A stretch of 64,000 bases of DNA from Azolla caroliniana. Taxonomy: Eukaryota; Polypodiophyta. Positions 39,459 through 49,986 of the stretch are shown here, piece after piece. The DNA lies in NCBI GenBank assembly GCA_043228905.1, contig JBHGNT010000001.1:23064001-23128000 (forward strand). The letters are read 5' to 3'. Position 1 is the first letter of the stretch; each line of letters starts with the position of its first letter. The translations under genes were made by a program, and so were the position numbers. The notes under the pieces were generated by a model. That model did not search any database and was not told the DNA's origin. It saw only the letters and a program-made list of their open reading frames with translations.

Positions 39459-39692
39459 CTACCAAAGCGTCTTCAATATCTCAAGTGATGATTTCCGATT
39501 CATGTTGAGAGGTGCTTTAGTTGCTGGGCTTGATGGGAGGTTCATGTTTGGTAGCGTCCCCGGGGTTAACCACCCTCTATGGTATCGAATTGGGTTAGAT
39601 GGGTTAGCATTGTGTGTTTGGTTGGTTTGTGTGGACTCCTCCTGGCGTGTGGGTCGGGTTTTGAACATCTCCGTCCATGAGGATCCGACCAT
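39459..39692 (-). pseudogene. D gag N-terminus (long unit), internally deleted
   Basis: Starts at ATG 39692 (MVGSSWTEMFKTRPTRQEES), matching the short-unit gag at 29602. After SPATKA it has lost sequence present in the short unit (about 200 bp) and shifts to a stop at 39459. The copia LTR lies directly upstream. Confidence 0.8.
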
Positions 39693-39697
39693 GTTCT

Positions 39698-40303
39698 TGT
39701 TAGGAATATGTCCCTCCAATGGGAGGAAGAGCCGACTGTTCGGGAAGCCGACTATTGAAGGGTCGAAAACAGTGAGACGACTGTTTGAGAATTCGACTAT
39801 TATTATTATGGTAATAATGATGATGATGTTAGGAAACAGGTCTCTTCGAATGGGGAGAGAGAGGAGCGAAGTTGATGAGGGACTATATAGCCAACTCGGG
39901 AGACTATATTTGTAAATAGTCTAAAAGTTGCGTAAGTATATATGTAACTAGGGAAAACTTTAGATGTTCGATGAACAGAGTTAGAACTGTAGAAATAGAG
40001 TGTGTAGAGAGTTAGAGTGAGAGAAGACGGAAGAGTCGCGCCATAGTTGTGTGCGTAATAGCAGGCGTGAAGAGCCCTGTGCGGCTGATGCACTCGTGAG
40101 AGAGTGTTGTAATCTTCTCGCTATTGTATATCCACTATTTGTATAGTGATGAATCTGTTCCCGTGGTTTTTCCCGTTTTAGGGTTTTCACGTAAATCTCT
40201 GTGTATATATACTTCTGTTTATCTTGTCTTTCTGTACTTCTGCAATTCGTATTTCAGCCCGTAGGTTGTTTATTGTGATCTATTGCGCATCGATTTCTCA
40301 ACA
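39698..40303 (+). mobile_element. Copia-type LTRs: 129-bp start plus one complete LTR
   Basis: 39698-39826 is the beginning of an LTR (TGTTAGGAATATG). At 39827 a complete related LTR follows (TGTTAGGAAACAGG to TTCTCAACA, 477 bp). It is probably what remains of an element after deletion between its LTRs. I find no convincing target duplication. It lies in the D leader just upstream of gag. Confidence 0.65.
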
Positions 40304-40745
40304 GGATGTGGGTTCGTCGAACTTTGAAGGTTTGGCAAACTTCGACCTTTCGTCAAAAGATGTAGGTTCGTCGAAAGATGATCTTTCGTCGAACGTTGTG
40401 GGATTGGCAAACTTTGACCTTTCGTCAAAAGATGTTTGTTCGTCGAACTTTGATCTTTCGTTGAAGGATGTGGGTTTAGCAAACTGTGACCTTTCGTCAA
40501 AGGATGTAGGTTCGTCGAACTTTGAGGGTTTGGCAAACTTTGACCTTTCGTCAAAAGATGCGGGTTCGTTGAACTTTGAGGGTTTGGCAAACTTTGACCT
40601 TTCATTGAAAGATGTGGGTTCGTCGAACTTTGAAGGTTTGGCAAACTTCGACCTTTCGTCGAACAATGTGGGTTCGTCGAACTTTGATCTTTTCTCGAAG
40701 GATATGGGTTCGTCGAAAGATGATCTTTGGTCAAACTTTGAGCGG
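40304..40745 (-). repeat. Tandem repeat array in the D leader (long unit)
   Basis: Same repeats as 29620-30370, with TTTCGTCGAAAG-like cores, again open on both strands. Confidence 0.75.
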
Positions 40746-40991
40746 GAAATTTGCCCTGCAACGGCTAAATCTCACAAATGCTTAGTGTTAACCAGACGAA
40801 TAGTTTGCTAACATACAGGTGGGCGATTAAGGGGGGAAAAATTAAAACTAAAAAAAAATAGAAAATTAACTTAATGAAAATGTGAAGTAGTGAAAATTTT
40901 AATTAATGTGGTTTCCTTTTGATTTCTTCCCTCGTTAAGTGGGTTTCCTACGAGTGTTTGATCACTCGAAGTCGGCTTCAAGCGTCGGTCG

Positions 40992-41011
40992 TATCCCCGG
41001 CAACGGCGCCA
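40992..41011 (-). other. D primer-binding site, tRNA-Asp type (long unit)
   Basis: On the minus strand TGGCGCCGTTGCCGGGGATA, starting a few bases after the LTR a end. Identical core to 30681-30700. Confidence 0.88.
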
Positions 41012-41017
41012 AATAGA

Positions 41018-41600
41018 TGTGTAGGATCAATGTATCGATGTACTTAACTCCTCGATGTCGTTTGCGGAGTTCAGACCGGCGTATACCCTTTTGATGGCGA
41101 ATCGGGTGGAGATGGTTGTCGGACACCTCCGAGCCTCCCACTCACTTAACGATTAATAGATTATTAAGCACGATCTCTCTCTCACTCTCTCAAGCTCTCT
41201 CTCATTGACAATAGGGTAATGAATATAGACAATAAGAGTAATGAATATGTTTATTAACCCTCTTTGCTAAGAGTTCTAGCACCAACAAGGAAGAGAGATT
41301 AGTGTTCTCTAACTAAACACCTCACTAATCTCTCTTAAGCTTAAAGGTTACAAGAAGGAGGAGAGGAAGCTCTAGCTCTTAATCAATAGGGAGATCTTTA
41401 CAAATGGAAGAACCCTTACAAAGCCACCACCATGTGGTTTATATAGCATTTACATTTAGGGTATGGACCTTTCACACTTGAATGTCCCTCAGCCCTCTTT
41501 CCTCTTGCCATTCCCTCTTCATAGGTCCTTTAGCCATACTACATCCTTGTTTATGCACTCTTCTTCATTACCGGTCGTGGTGCGATCTAAGCGCTTAACA
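41018..41600 (-). repeat. Element D LTR a (5' LTR)
   Basis: 583 bp. On the minus strand it starts TGTTAAGCGC at 41600 and ends GATCCTACACA at 41018. LINE 2 resumes right after TCCTT (41601-41605). Confidence 0.9.
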
Positions 41601-41605
41601 TCCTT

Positions 41606-42317
41606 GAAGTTCCATCAAATCATAGATGGAATGAATGTGCTACAGGCCACTTAGAGGCGGTTAAACAAGCATACTATGCATTTGAGAACACATGGAATCT
41701 TGGAGATATTAAGTGTTGGGTCCTCAAGAAATATCTTTTCGACACTTTGGTGACCATTTTCTTACAAAGTTTCTACAAGTTAAGAAACAACGGCCCGACA
41801 CCCTCCTCTTCCTTGAGACGGGATCGCTTCCAATTGAGATCATGTCCATGGAAAGGGTTGTTGAATACATCCTTAAGGTTCAAAAAAGTCCCTCACATCG
41901 GCTTCCTAGAATTGCATGGGAAGCAAGCAAAAATATCCAAAAGACGCATAAAAGCAAAATTTTGTGTTCTGGTTGGATGCAAGATATAGAAAAATGGTTT
42001 GGTAGATGGGATGTGAGACACTTGCTTCATGATGCATCATTAGATTCCTCTGTAAATGAGGCTTTTTGCAACACCAATGTATCATGACATGCGACAAGTG
42101 TGGAGGCTCACGCTTCACACATTATACTACACATGTTGCGCCTAACTACAAAACCATATTCTTTGCGGAATGGGGAAATCGTACACATCGATGCATGTTA
42201 GAGCCCATACCGTTATCTGCCATTCGAACCTTGGCTTCCATGCGACTTAGCTCACATGGATTGCAATGTGAGATGGGGCATTGGGGCACAAGTGATGAGG
42301 ATGGTCGACTATGCACA
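41606..42317 (+). pseudogene. LINE 2, piece 3: C-terminal half
   Basis: Joins FKYLGL (28319) to EVPSNHRWNECATGHLEAVK. It continues with AYYAFENTWNLGDIKCWVLK, a deletion of about 30 codons after DTLVT (near 41750), then FLTKFLQVKKQRPDTLL, LETGSLPIEIMSMERVVEYI, IAWEASKNIQKTHKSKILCS, MTCDKCGGSRFTHYTTHVAP and SAIRTLASMRLSSHGLQCEM. It ends at GRLCTL, where a solo LTR is inserted. Frame breaks near 41750 and 42070. Confidence 0.88.
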
Positions 42318-42321
42318 CTTT

Positions 42322-42804
42322 TGTTGGGAATTCGGTCCCTCCGGATAGGATCCAGATGAGATCTGTTTTGTCCGCCGGAATAGTAACCGACGGACAAGAG
42401 CGTAGGAATAAGAAATAATATAAGATCATCACGCATGTAACTATTCACGCAGGAAGCGTGAACAGCTAAATACACCCTGCATATATAAAGGGCAGAAAAC
42501 CTATGATAGAGGGAGCGTGTAATTTTGGGAATGTAAGAAACGTCTCATAATAGAATTCTATCTTCTCTGATTCTCTGTGTTTAGCTACGGCTAATCCGTT
42601 GTGTGTGTCTTGAAGACCTGAGCGTGTAAGAACGTAAGTGTAACCCGTGCTAAGGATTCGGTTGTAGCCGTCTCCCTTATACGCTGATAGGTTACAGGGA
42701 ACATTCCCCTACGCATTACGCTTAGACGCCTATTTTTTGTTCCACACCCACTTGGAGGTCTAGGTCGAAGGACTGACCGCGGACCGTGTTCCTAATCGGC
42801 AACA
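42322..42804 (+). mobile_element. Solo LTR, copia type
   Basis: TGTTGGGAATTCGG to AATCGGCAACA, 483 bp, with perfect TGTTG/CAACA ends and a CTTT duplication (42318-42321 and 42805-42808). TATATAAAG is at 42482-42490. No internal sequence remains, so it is a product of LTR-LTR recombination. Confidence 0.85.
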
Positions 42805-42808
42805 CTTT

Positions 42809-42938
42809 TGGCACGCTTGGTGATCTGTGTCTTCTCACAAACAAGCAACAACGAATGGATGTTTAGCCACAGACGCCCTAGAGAACCAACACGACAAGAC
42901 CGGCCAATAACAACGTCCGTCACACGCCAAGCAAAAGA
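42809..42938 (+). other. Short remnant before B2, possibly start of another gag
   Basis: Its frame (HRRPREPTRQDRPITTSVTR) can be joined across B2 to the sequence at 49987, so it may be the upstream part of the gypsy gag gene there. Where LINE 2 ends and this begins is unclear. Confidence 0.4.
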
Positions 42939-42942
42939 ACGT

Positions 42943-43865
42943 TGTCGTGAAGAATGTGCTTCACGATATAAAAATGAGCTTAAATATTGTATTTAATAAT
43001 ATTTGAGAGACTAGAACCCACATCCTTATATACGATGTACAATGTACATACCACTAGGCTAGGCTATTTATTTATAAAAGTGTGTAATAAATGTGCTTCA
43101 TGATATAAGAATGAAGCTATATATTGTATTAAGTAAAATTGAGGGACTTGAACCCTCAACCTTGTATACCAAGCACCAAACATACACCACTAAGCTAGGT
43201 TAGTTATTTTAGAATAGATTTTCATCATTATACTTATCCCAGATCTATTTTCATACATAGCCATCATTCATCACATGCAATGCATGTGCGCCAAATGGCG
43301 ATCATGCATTACATGTAACTCATGCATTGCATGCATGCCATGCTCCCATACATTACCATATGCTTGGCAACACTTATATAAAGAGGGGAAAGGGAAAACA
43401 AGGTAAGGAATCAAGAGAAAGTGAGAAAATAATATAATCAAGTAAAGAAGATTACCTCATTGGGTGGAGAACCTCTCGTTTCGAAGTTGAGGTCGTGGGT
43501 TCAAATCAAGGGTCGGTAGCGAATGTGTTCAGTTTGCGATCAAGGATTGTAAAGTTGGTAAAATATTGTCTTTCTAATATACATCATGTTTATATCAAAT
43601 ACTCTTGCTTCTTGATTCATACTTTGTCTCAATCTTCCTTATTAAATCATATTTTGTCTCTATCTTGCTTCTTGAATCATATATTGTCTCTATCTTCTAT
43701 CTATTCTCATCTCTCTCTCACACACACATTACTCGTAACTCTTCTTCTTGCTACTCTTAACCTTTCTAACATCACCATACAAGCCTTATTAAAAGTTAAG
43801 TTTCTTCAACTCCCCTTAACCTTAGTCCCCGCGACTTCGCCGCACGAACCACAACTACCCCGACA
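42943..43865 (+). repeat. B2 5' LTR
   Basis: TGTCGTGAAGAATG to CCCCGACA. It contains two antisense tRNA-like blocks (about 43012-43070 and 43142-43200, each ending in GGGTTC-type B boxes) and the sense tRNA-like block near 43453-43507. Confidence 0.92.
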
Positions 43866-43869
43866 CATT

Positions 43870-43887
43870 TGGTGAACCCGACGTGAA
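43870..43887 (+). other. B2 primer-binding site
   Basis: TGGTGAACCCGACGTGAA, 4 bases after the LTR. Confidence 0.8.
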
Positions 43888-43904
43888 GGCGGCGACAAGG
43901 AGAA

Positions 43905-45609
43905 ATGGAGGAGCAAATGAGGCTTATGTGTAGGATGATGGAACGAGTGATGCGGGAACAAGGGATGATGGCAAGCATCGACAAAGTCGTCGACAATATT
44001 CTCGCACGACTAGGAATCTTCAAAGGTATAAATTTAACAAGATTTCTGAAGATTTATAATGAAGAAATGCTTAAACGCGGTGTCGACGAAGCTGCAAAAA
44101 TTAATAGCTTTAGTCGAGTTGCTGCGATTGGGCTACAAGAAAGGATCCAGGAGCTACAGAGGGAACATCAGACATGGGTGACTTTTGAAAGAGCATTGCT
44201 AAATGAATACAACCTCAACGATATGTCAAGGATGACAAGGTGAGCTTTCATGGATTGGGTAGAGTCTAATAAACATTTAAGTGTTTTGGAAGTATTAAAA
44301 GAGTTTTCTGAAAGATTTGAGCAACTAAATGTTAGAGATAGAAATATCATAGTGCTAGATAAAGTAATATTGTTTCTACAAGCTACTAATATTAAAGACA
44401 GGAAGGACTTGGGAATGCTTTTAGAAGATCAGAATAGTCCAAGTGGACTTACCAAAGATTGGGAGGAGGTGAAAAGGGCGTGCGCCCATTTCTGCAAAAG
44501 AAAGTTATGGTTTATGGAGTTGCCCGACAGAAATGATGAAGAAATAGGGAACGAGTCGGGAGAAAAGAAAGTAGAAGAATCACTCTTACACGAATTGGTG
44601 AAAGGTATGAAAGACTTGTCGATCAAAGTGACGAAGCTAGAATCGGGACAAAGCTCGACTTCATCAAGGCGGGGAGGTGGAATGGTCTGAAGGTGTATGT
44701 GGTGTGATAGTATCGACCACCAGAAGAAAGATTGTCAAGAGCATAGGGATGCTCTTAATCATAATAAAATCTACTATCAAGATGGCAAGATTCACTCAAC
44801 TGAGACTCGACAACCACTTCAACTCAACTTTGGGCGAGGAGGAATGAAAAAGCTAATGGAAGATGCCGAGAGAGAAACGACTCAAGCGATACAATCCGTG
44901 GCAACCTTAGGATTGCGCGTAGAAGACTCATATGGTGGATCTGGCTTTTGGCAAGATGTGATGGATTATGCAAGAAAAGGGAAGGTTCGAGTGGATGAAT
45001 GAAAAAAAGCGGGAGATGAAATACGAAACTTCACTGGATGGAATGATCCAGTAGACGCGCTATCAGCATTTGCCCAAGTGAATGCACGAGATGTGCTAGT
45101 GGAAGAGAAGCGGAAGAGAGTTGAGGAAGCTAATCCGACAAAGAGACATGAGACACGAGAACAGAAGAGAAGGGAGATGAAAAAGGGTGCTACTGAGCCA
45201 TCATGGATCGGAGATTAACATGATGTCATCGGAATTTTACGCACGAGGACGGTGGCCGATCGACAAGAATCATGGGTGGAAAATAAGAGCTGCCACAGAA
45301 ACTACAGAGGATCTATTCAGAGCATGTCCTAGTGTGAAGGTAACAATTGGTGATGTCTCGGTGAATCAAAATTTCTTTGTGCAGGATCGATCAACCTACC
45401 CTGTCATCCTTGGCCAGCCCTACATCACCGCAGTGAGGATGGAAACAAAGGTTATTGATGATGGTTCGGCTTTCGCGAGAATCAAGAGTCAAGATGGAAG
45501 AAAGACTGTCCAATTCTTAACCGTGAGGCCCAACCATGAAAGAAACAAAGAATGCTTGAGGGAACATCCAATTCAATAGATGGATGAAGAGTTTTCCCAG
45601 GATTTTTAG
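43905..45609 (+). pseudogene. B2 gag-protease, disrupted
   Basis: Gag from ATG 43905, over 95% like B1 by eye. Stops at 44241, 44688 and 45000. The knuckle CMWCDSIDHQKKDC is intact. Compared with B1 about 330 bp are missing at about 45195-45205, and the junction turns the active site IDHG into SHHG, so the catalytic Asp is gone. VILGQPYITAVRMETKVID follows. A further stop at 45577 precedes QDF-stop at 45607-45609. Confidence 0.88.
45601..45609 (+). promoter_or_regulatory. Candidate -1 frameshift site (B2)
   Basis: GAT TTT TAG, identical to the G elements although the surrounding sequence has diverged. In the -1 frame it opens into GFLDRAFTGRGCDSPNIKEN, which lines up with GFLERAAKPWGRDSPDTRER of G1 starting exactly at the slip. 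Confidence 0.6.
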
Positions 45610-48600
45610 ATAGGGCTTTTACAGGTAGGGGCTGTGATAGCCCGAACATAAAAGAAAACCCCAAAAATAATAATGTAAATAAAGATATTCCTTGTACAAT
45701 CTCATCTAATGGTGCTACTTTTATACTAAAAGTAAATAATAATAAAATACAAAATGCTTTCGAGTACTTTAAGTGTTCTGGATTAATAGATGATGATGAA
45801 GAAATTTAGGATATGTTTGAAAAATTAAGTTTTGAAGATACAATAACTCATTTGGAAGCAATGGAAGAAGACAACGAAATCCAAGTTCCTGTCCATTCAA
45901 TCAAGATGTACGAGGTCATTGAAGAAGTTGCTCGAAAGGATCATGAAGCACATGTACTAACAAAGTACAAGACAGTGGAGAAGAAGGTTCGTCCTATTGC
46001 TACTCCACTTCCAGGGAATAGTGAAAAGGCAATCAAAGAAGTAGCCACAGAGCCAATGATCAGAGACCCACAAAAGGTAGGACATGTGTTTACTCCGGAA
46101 ACAATACAAGGGATGAAAATAGGAGGGGGTGACTTCCTATTACCCGCTGAAGAAAAGCAGTTCAGGGAGATGTTAAAAAGGCATGGAAAGGCGTTCACAT
46201 TCCAACCGGAGGAAATAGGGTGTGTGGATCCAGAAATTGTGGAGCCCATGGTTATATTCACTATCCCTCATATTCCATGGAACTTTAAGCCAATACCCAT
46301 GCCTAGGGCTAGAATCCCTCAACTATTAGAACTTTTGAAAGAAAAGATAAGGATGGGTATCTTGGAACCATCGAACGCTCCTTACTCGAGTCGATGGTTC
46401 ACTGTGTTAAAGAAAGATGGGCGACTCCGATTTATCCAAGATATGCAACCCGTGAATAAGGTAACAATCCGAAACTCGGGAGTAGGGCCAATTGTGGATG
46501 AGTTTGCTGAGATGTTTGCAGGAAGAGCTATATATTCAATGGGAGACCTTTATTGCGGGTATGATCAATTTCCACTTGCTATCAAAAGTCGAGATATAAC
46601 TTCTATCAAGACACCTATAGGGTTAGTACGGATGTGCACCTTGCCGCAAGGAGCGACCAACTCAATGGCGCATATGATGAATGGAATGAACAAGGTACTT
46701 CGTGATTTTATTCCTCATATTACAATGCCTTTTCTAGATGATGTTCCAATTAAGGGATGCAAGGAGGAAGAGAAGAACGAGGAATTGGACGAAAGTGGTT
46801 GCCGTCAATTCGTTACTGATCATATCAAGGATTGTGAGAAGGTGCTATCAAGGATGGAAGAAGTGCATTTGACCTTATCAGGGGCGAAGTCAATATTTGG
46901 GGCAAAAGAGATATTAATAGTTGGTCATATGTGTGGCCCGTATGGGAGAAATCCATCCCCAACCAAGGTCAATGCAATTCAAAATATGCAAGAGGAATGT
47001 ACATCCATCTCAGAAGTACGAAGGTTTCTGGGGGTATGTGTTTTTTACTGTAAATGGATTCCGCATTATGCCCATTTATCTGAACCTTTATATAGACTCC
47101 TAAGAAAAGGAGAGACATTTGAATGGAGTGAAGAGCATTCAGAGGCAATGAAGAAATTGAAGTACTACTTGGCACAAGCTCCACCATTAAAGCAACCAGA
47201 CTACACCCGACCCATATATCTCACAGTAGACTCTAGTCCCATTGGAATTGGATGGGTGATAAGCCAACAAGATAGGGAAGAAAGGTATCTAGTCCGATTC
47301 GGGGCAAAGGTTCTTAGTGGTCGACAAAGAAAATATGCACAGGTGAAAAGAGAGCTATGGGGGATAGTAACAGCTGTAAAGACAAACAGAGATTACTTAA
47401 TTGGTGCTGAAGTAATAATAGAAACAGATTGTTTGCCTATTCTGGGTATCATAGCTAATTGTGATATTCCAGATCAAGCCATGTTAAGATGGTGTATCTA
47501 TATTAGATCAATCAACCCTGAAGATCAATCTCTGGGATTAGAAATGCAGTAGCAGATATGTTATCAAGAGCAAGGTATGAGGAAGAGGAGATTCCAGACT
47601 CGGACGATGAGGACAAAGAACAAACAATCCTTACCACAAGCATTACTCGGGAAGGAGGAATGCAGTTTCTAGAAGAGGAGTATGAAGAAGAATTCAAGGA
47701 AATAGGGAAATAGGGAAATACCTACAAACCCCTGACAAGTACAAAGGTTGATCTGGAAAAGAGTTCGCACAGTTTCGCAAGAAAGCCCCTAAGTTCTTCC
47801 TGCATGAAGGATATCTATGGCGACATCCGAAAACCAAGACTGGAAACCCGCAAAGAGTAATAGGTTCTGAAGGGCAAAGAAAGGAGATAATCAGAGAGTT
47901 GCATGACAAAGAATGGGCTGGTCATCGAGGAGTGTGGGCCACTTTCAGTAAGATTAAAGAACGATTTTGGTGGCCTCGATACTATGAGCAAATAAAAAAG
48001 TATGTGGAAACTTGTCCCACTTGTCAATATTATTCAAATGTAAAATTTTGTGATGAATTACACCCAACATACTCACCGGGGGTGCATTACAAGTGGATGA
48101 TAGATTTGGTAACAATGCCACTTGGAGTAGGACAAAAGAGATACTTGTTGCTTGCTAGAGAAGATCTAACAAATCAAGTGGAAGGTCGTTCATTGAGAAC
48201 AAAAGGGACATTAGGAGTATGTCAATTCATCTTGGAGGACATTGTTTGTAGATATGGATGTATCGGGAAGATAGTGGCAGATAGGGGAGAACTCAATTCT
48301 GCGGAAGCTCAAGATTTTGTCGACAAAATAGGAATTCGGCTTTCTTTGACAACGGCGTACAATCCAGAAGCTAATGGAAAGGTAGAAAGGGGACATGGGC
48401 CAATAGTCAAAGCTTTGGCAAAGGCATGTAGAGGACGGGTTAGTGATTGGCCAAAAACCTTACCCTATGCACTATGGGCTGATAGGACAACTCACAGCAC
48501 TGTTACTGGATATATGCCTGCAGAATTAATCACAGGACAGAAGCCAATAATGCCAATTGAAGAAAAGATAACTACATGGGTCGTGTGCCTTGGGAATCGG

Positions 48601-49067
48601 AAATGAGTAGGGAAGATTTACTTGCGGTTCGAATACGACAACTTCAATCAAGGATAGAAGACATAGAAAAAGCAGCTACTAGATTGAAAGAGGCAAGAAT
48701 CAAGAATAAGGACAGATTTGACAAGATGAAAAGAATACGACCAAGAAAGGTGCAAGAGGGAGATTGGGTATTAGTATATGATAATAGCCTAGATAATCAA
48801 TACAGTACTATTCGGAAGTTTGCAAAAAGATGGTTTGGACCTTATGAAGTTAGGAAAATAACAGATAAAGACACATATTTCCTCAATGAATTAGATGGGA
48901 CAGAAATTCGTATCCCAATTGCAGGAAAAAGGATTAAAATATTTAAAAGGAGGGAGTCATTAGAGCCTGAATTTTATGAAGAAGTAGAAGAACTAAAAGA
49001 ATCGGAAGAAGTGTTGGATGAACTCTGCACAACCAATGTGCAAGTTCAGAGGGGGTGGGTGTCGTGA
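45603..49067 (+). pseudogene. B2 pol (RT, RNase H, integrase), disrupted
   Basis: The -1 frame is open to a stop near 45808 and then from 45813 to 47552. RT: LRFIQDMQPVNKVTIRNSG (about 46430), DLYCGYDQFPLA, TLPQGATNS, MPFLDDVPIKG (about 46730). RNase H: IYLTVDSSPIGIGWV (about 47220), ELWGIV, CLPILGI. A frameshift near 47530 moves to SGIRNAVADMLSRARYEEEE, a stop follows near 47710, and integrase runs about 47760-48606 with WMIDLVTMPLG, VADRGEL and NPEANGKVERG (all three acidic residues). A last shift near 48585 leads to GPYEVRKITDKDTYFLNELD and the end at 49067. Confidence 0.9.
49044..49059 (+). other. B2 polypurine tract
   Basis: GTTCAGAGGGGGTGGG directly before the 3' LTR. Confidence 0.75.
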
Positions 49068-49982
49068 AGAATGTGCTTCACGATATAAAAATGAGCTTAA
49101 ATGTTGTATTTAATAATATTTGAGAGACTAGAACCCACATCCTTATATACGATGTACAATGTACATACCACTAGGCTAGGCTATTTATTTGTAAAAGTGT
49201 GTAATAAATGTGCTTCATGATATAAGAATGAAGCTATATATTGTATTAAGTAAAATTGAGGGACTTGAACCCTCAACCTTGTATACCAAGCACCAAGCAT
49301 ACACCACTAAGCTAGGTTAGTTATTTTAGAATGGATTTTCATCATTATACTTATCGCATATCTATTTTCATACATAGCCATCATTCATCACATGCAATGC
49401 ATGTGTGCCAAATGGCGATCATGCATTACATGTAACTCATGCATTGCATGCATGCCATGCTCCCATACATTACCATATGCATGGCAACACTTATATAAAG
49501 AGGGGAAAGGGAAAACAAGGTAAGGAATCAAGAGAAATTGAGAAAATAATACAATCAAGTAAAGAAGACTACCTCATTGGGTGGAGAACCTCTCGTTTCG
49601 AAGTTGAGGTCGTGGGTTCAAATCAAGGGTCGGTAGAGAATGTGTTCAGTTTGCGATCAAGGATTGTAAAGTTGGTAAAATATTGTCTTTCTAATATACG
49701 TCATGTTTATATCAAATACTCTTGCTTCTTGATTCATACTTTGTCTCAATCTTCCTTATTAAATCATATTTTGTCTCTATCTTGCTTCTTGAATCATATA
49801 TTGTCTCTATCTTCTATCTATTCTCATCTCTCTCACACACACACATTACTCATAACTCTTCTTCTTGCTACTCTTAACCTTTCTAACATCACCATACAAG
49901 CCTTATTAAAAGTTAAGTTTCTTCAACTCCCCTTAACCTTAGTCCCCACGACTTCGCCGCACGAACAACAACTACCCCGACA
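49060..49982 (+). repeat. B2 3' LTR
   Basis: 923 bp, same features as the 5' LTR. Few differences by eye. Confidence 0.92.
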
Positions 49983-49986
49983 ACGC

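Larger units (their letters stand above)
28320..41600 (-). mobile_element. Element D: Athila/Tat-like Ty3/gypsy, three-LTR tandem
   Basis: Minus-strand element inserted in LINE 2. LTR a (5') is 41018-41600, LTR b 30707-31285, and LTR c (3', truncated) 28320-28591. LTR b has a polypurine-like tract on one side (31286-31300) and a tRNA-Asp primer-binding site on the other (30681-30700), so it is both the 3' LTR of the long unit and the 5' LTR of a short one. The outer flanks GCCTT (28315-28319) and TCCTT (41601-41605) match in 4 of 5 bases. The long unit lacks the RT palm and carries copia LTR fragments. The short unit is deleted from mid-gag into LTR c. Confidence 0.88.
42943..49982 (+). mobile_element. 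Element B2: full-length Ty3/gypsy, B family
   Basis: LTRs 42943-43865 and 49060-49982 (923 bp each), primer-binding site 43870-43887, gag, protease, RT, RNase H, integrase and polypurine tract. Flanks are ACGT (42939-42942) and ACGC (49983-49986). It is the same family as B1 but with pol. It is inactive: four stops in gag-protease, about 330 bp lost across the protease start, and frameshifts in pol. Confidence 0.92.
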
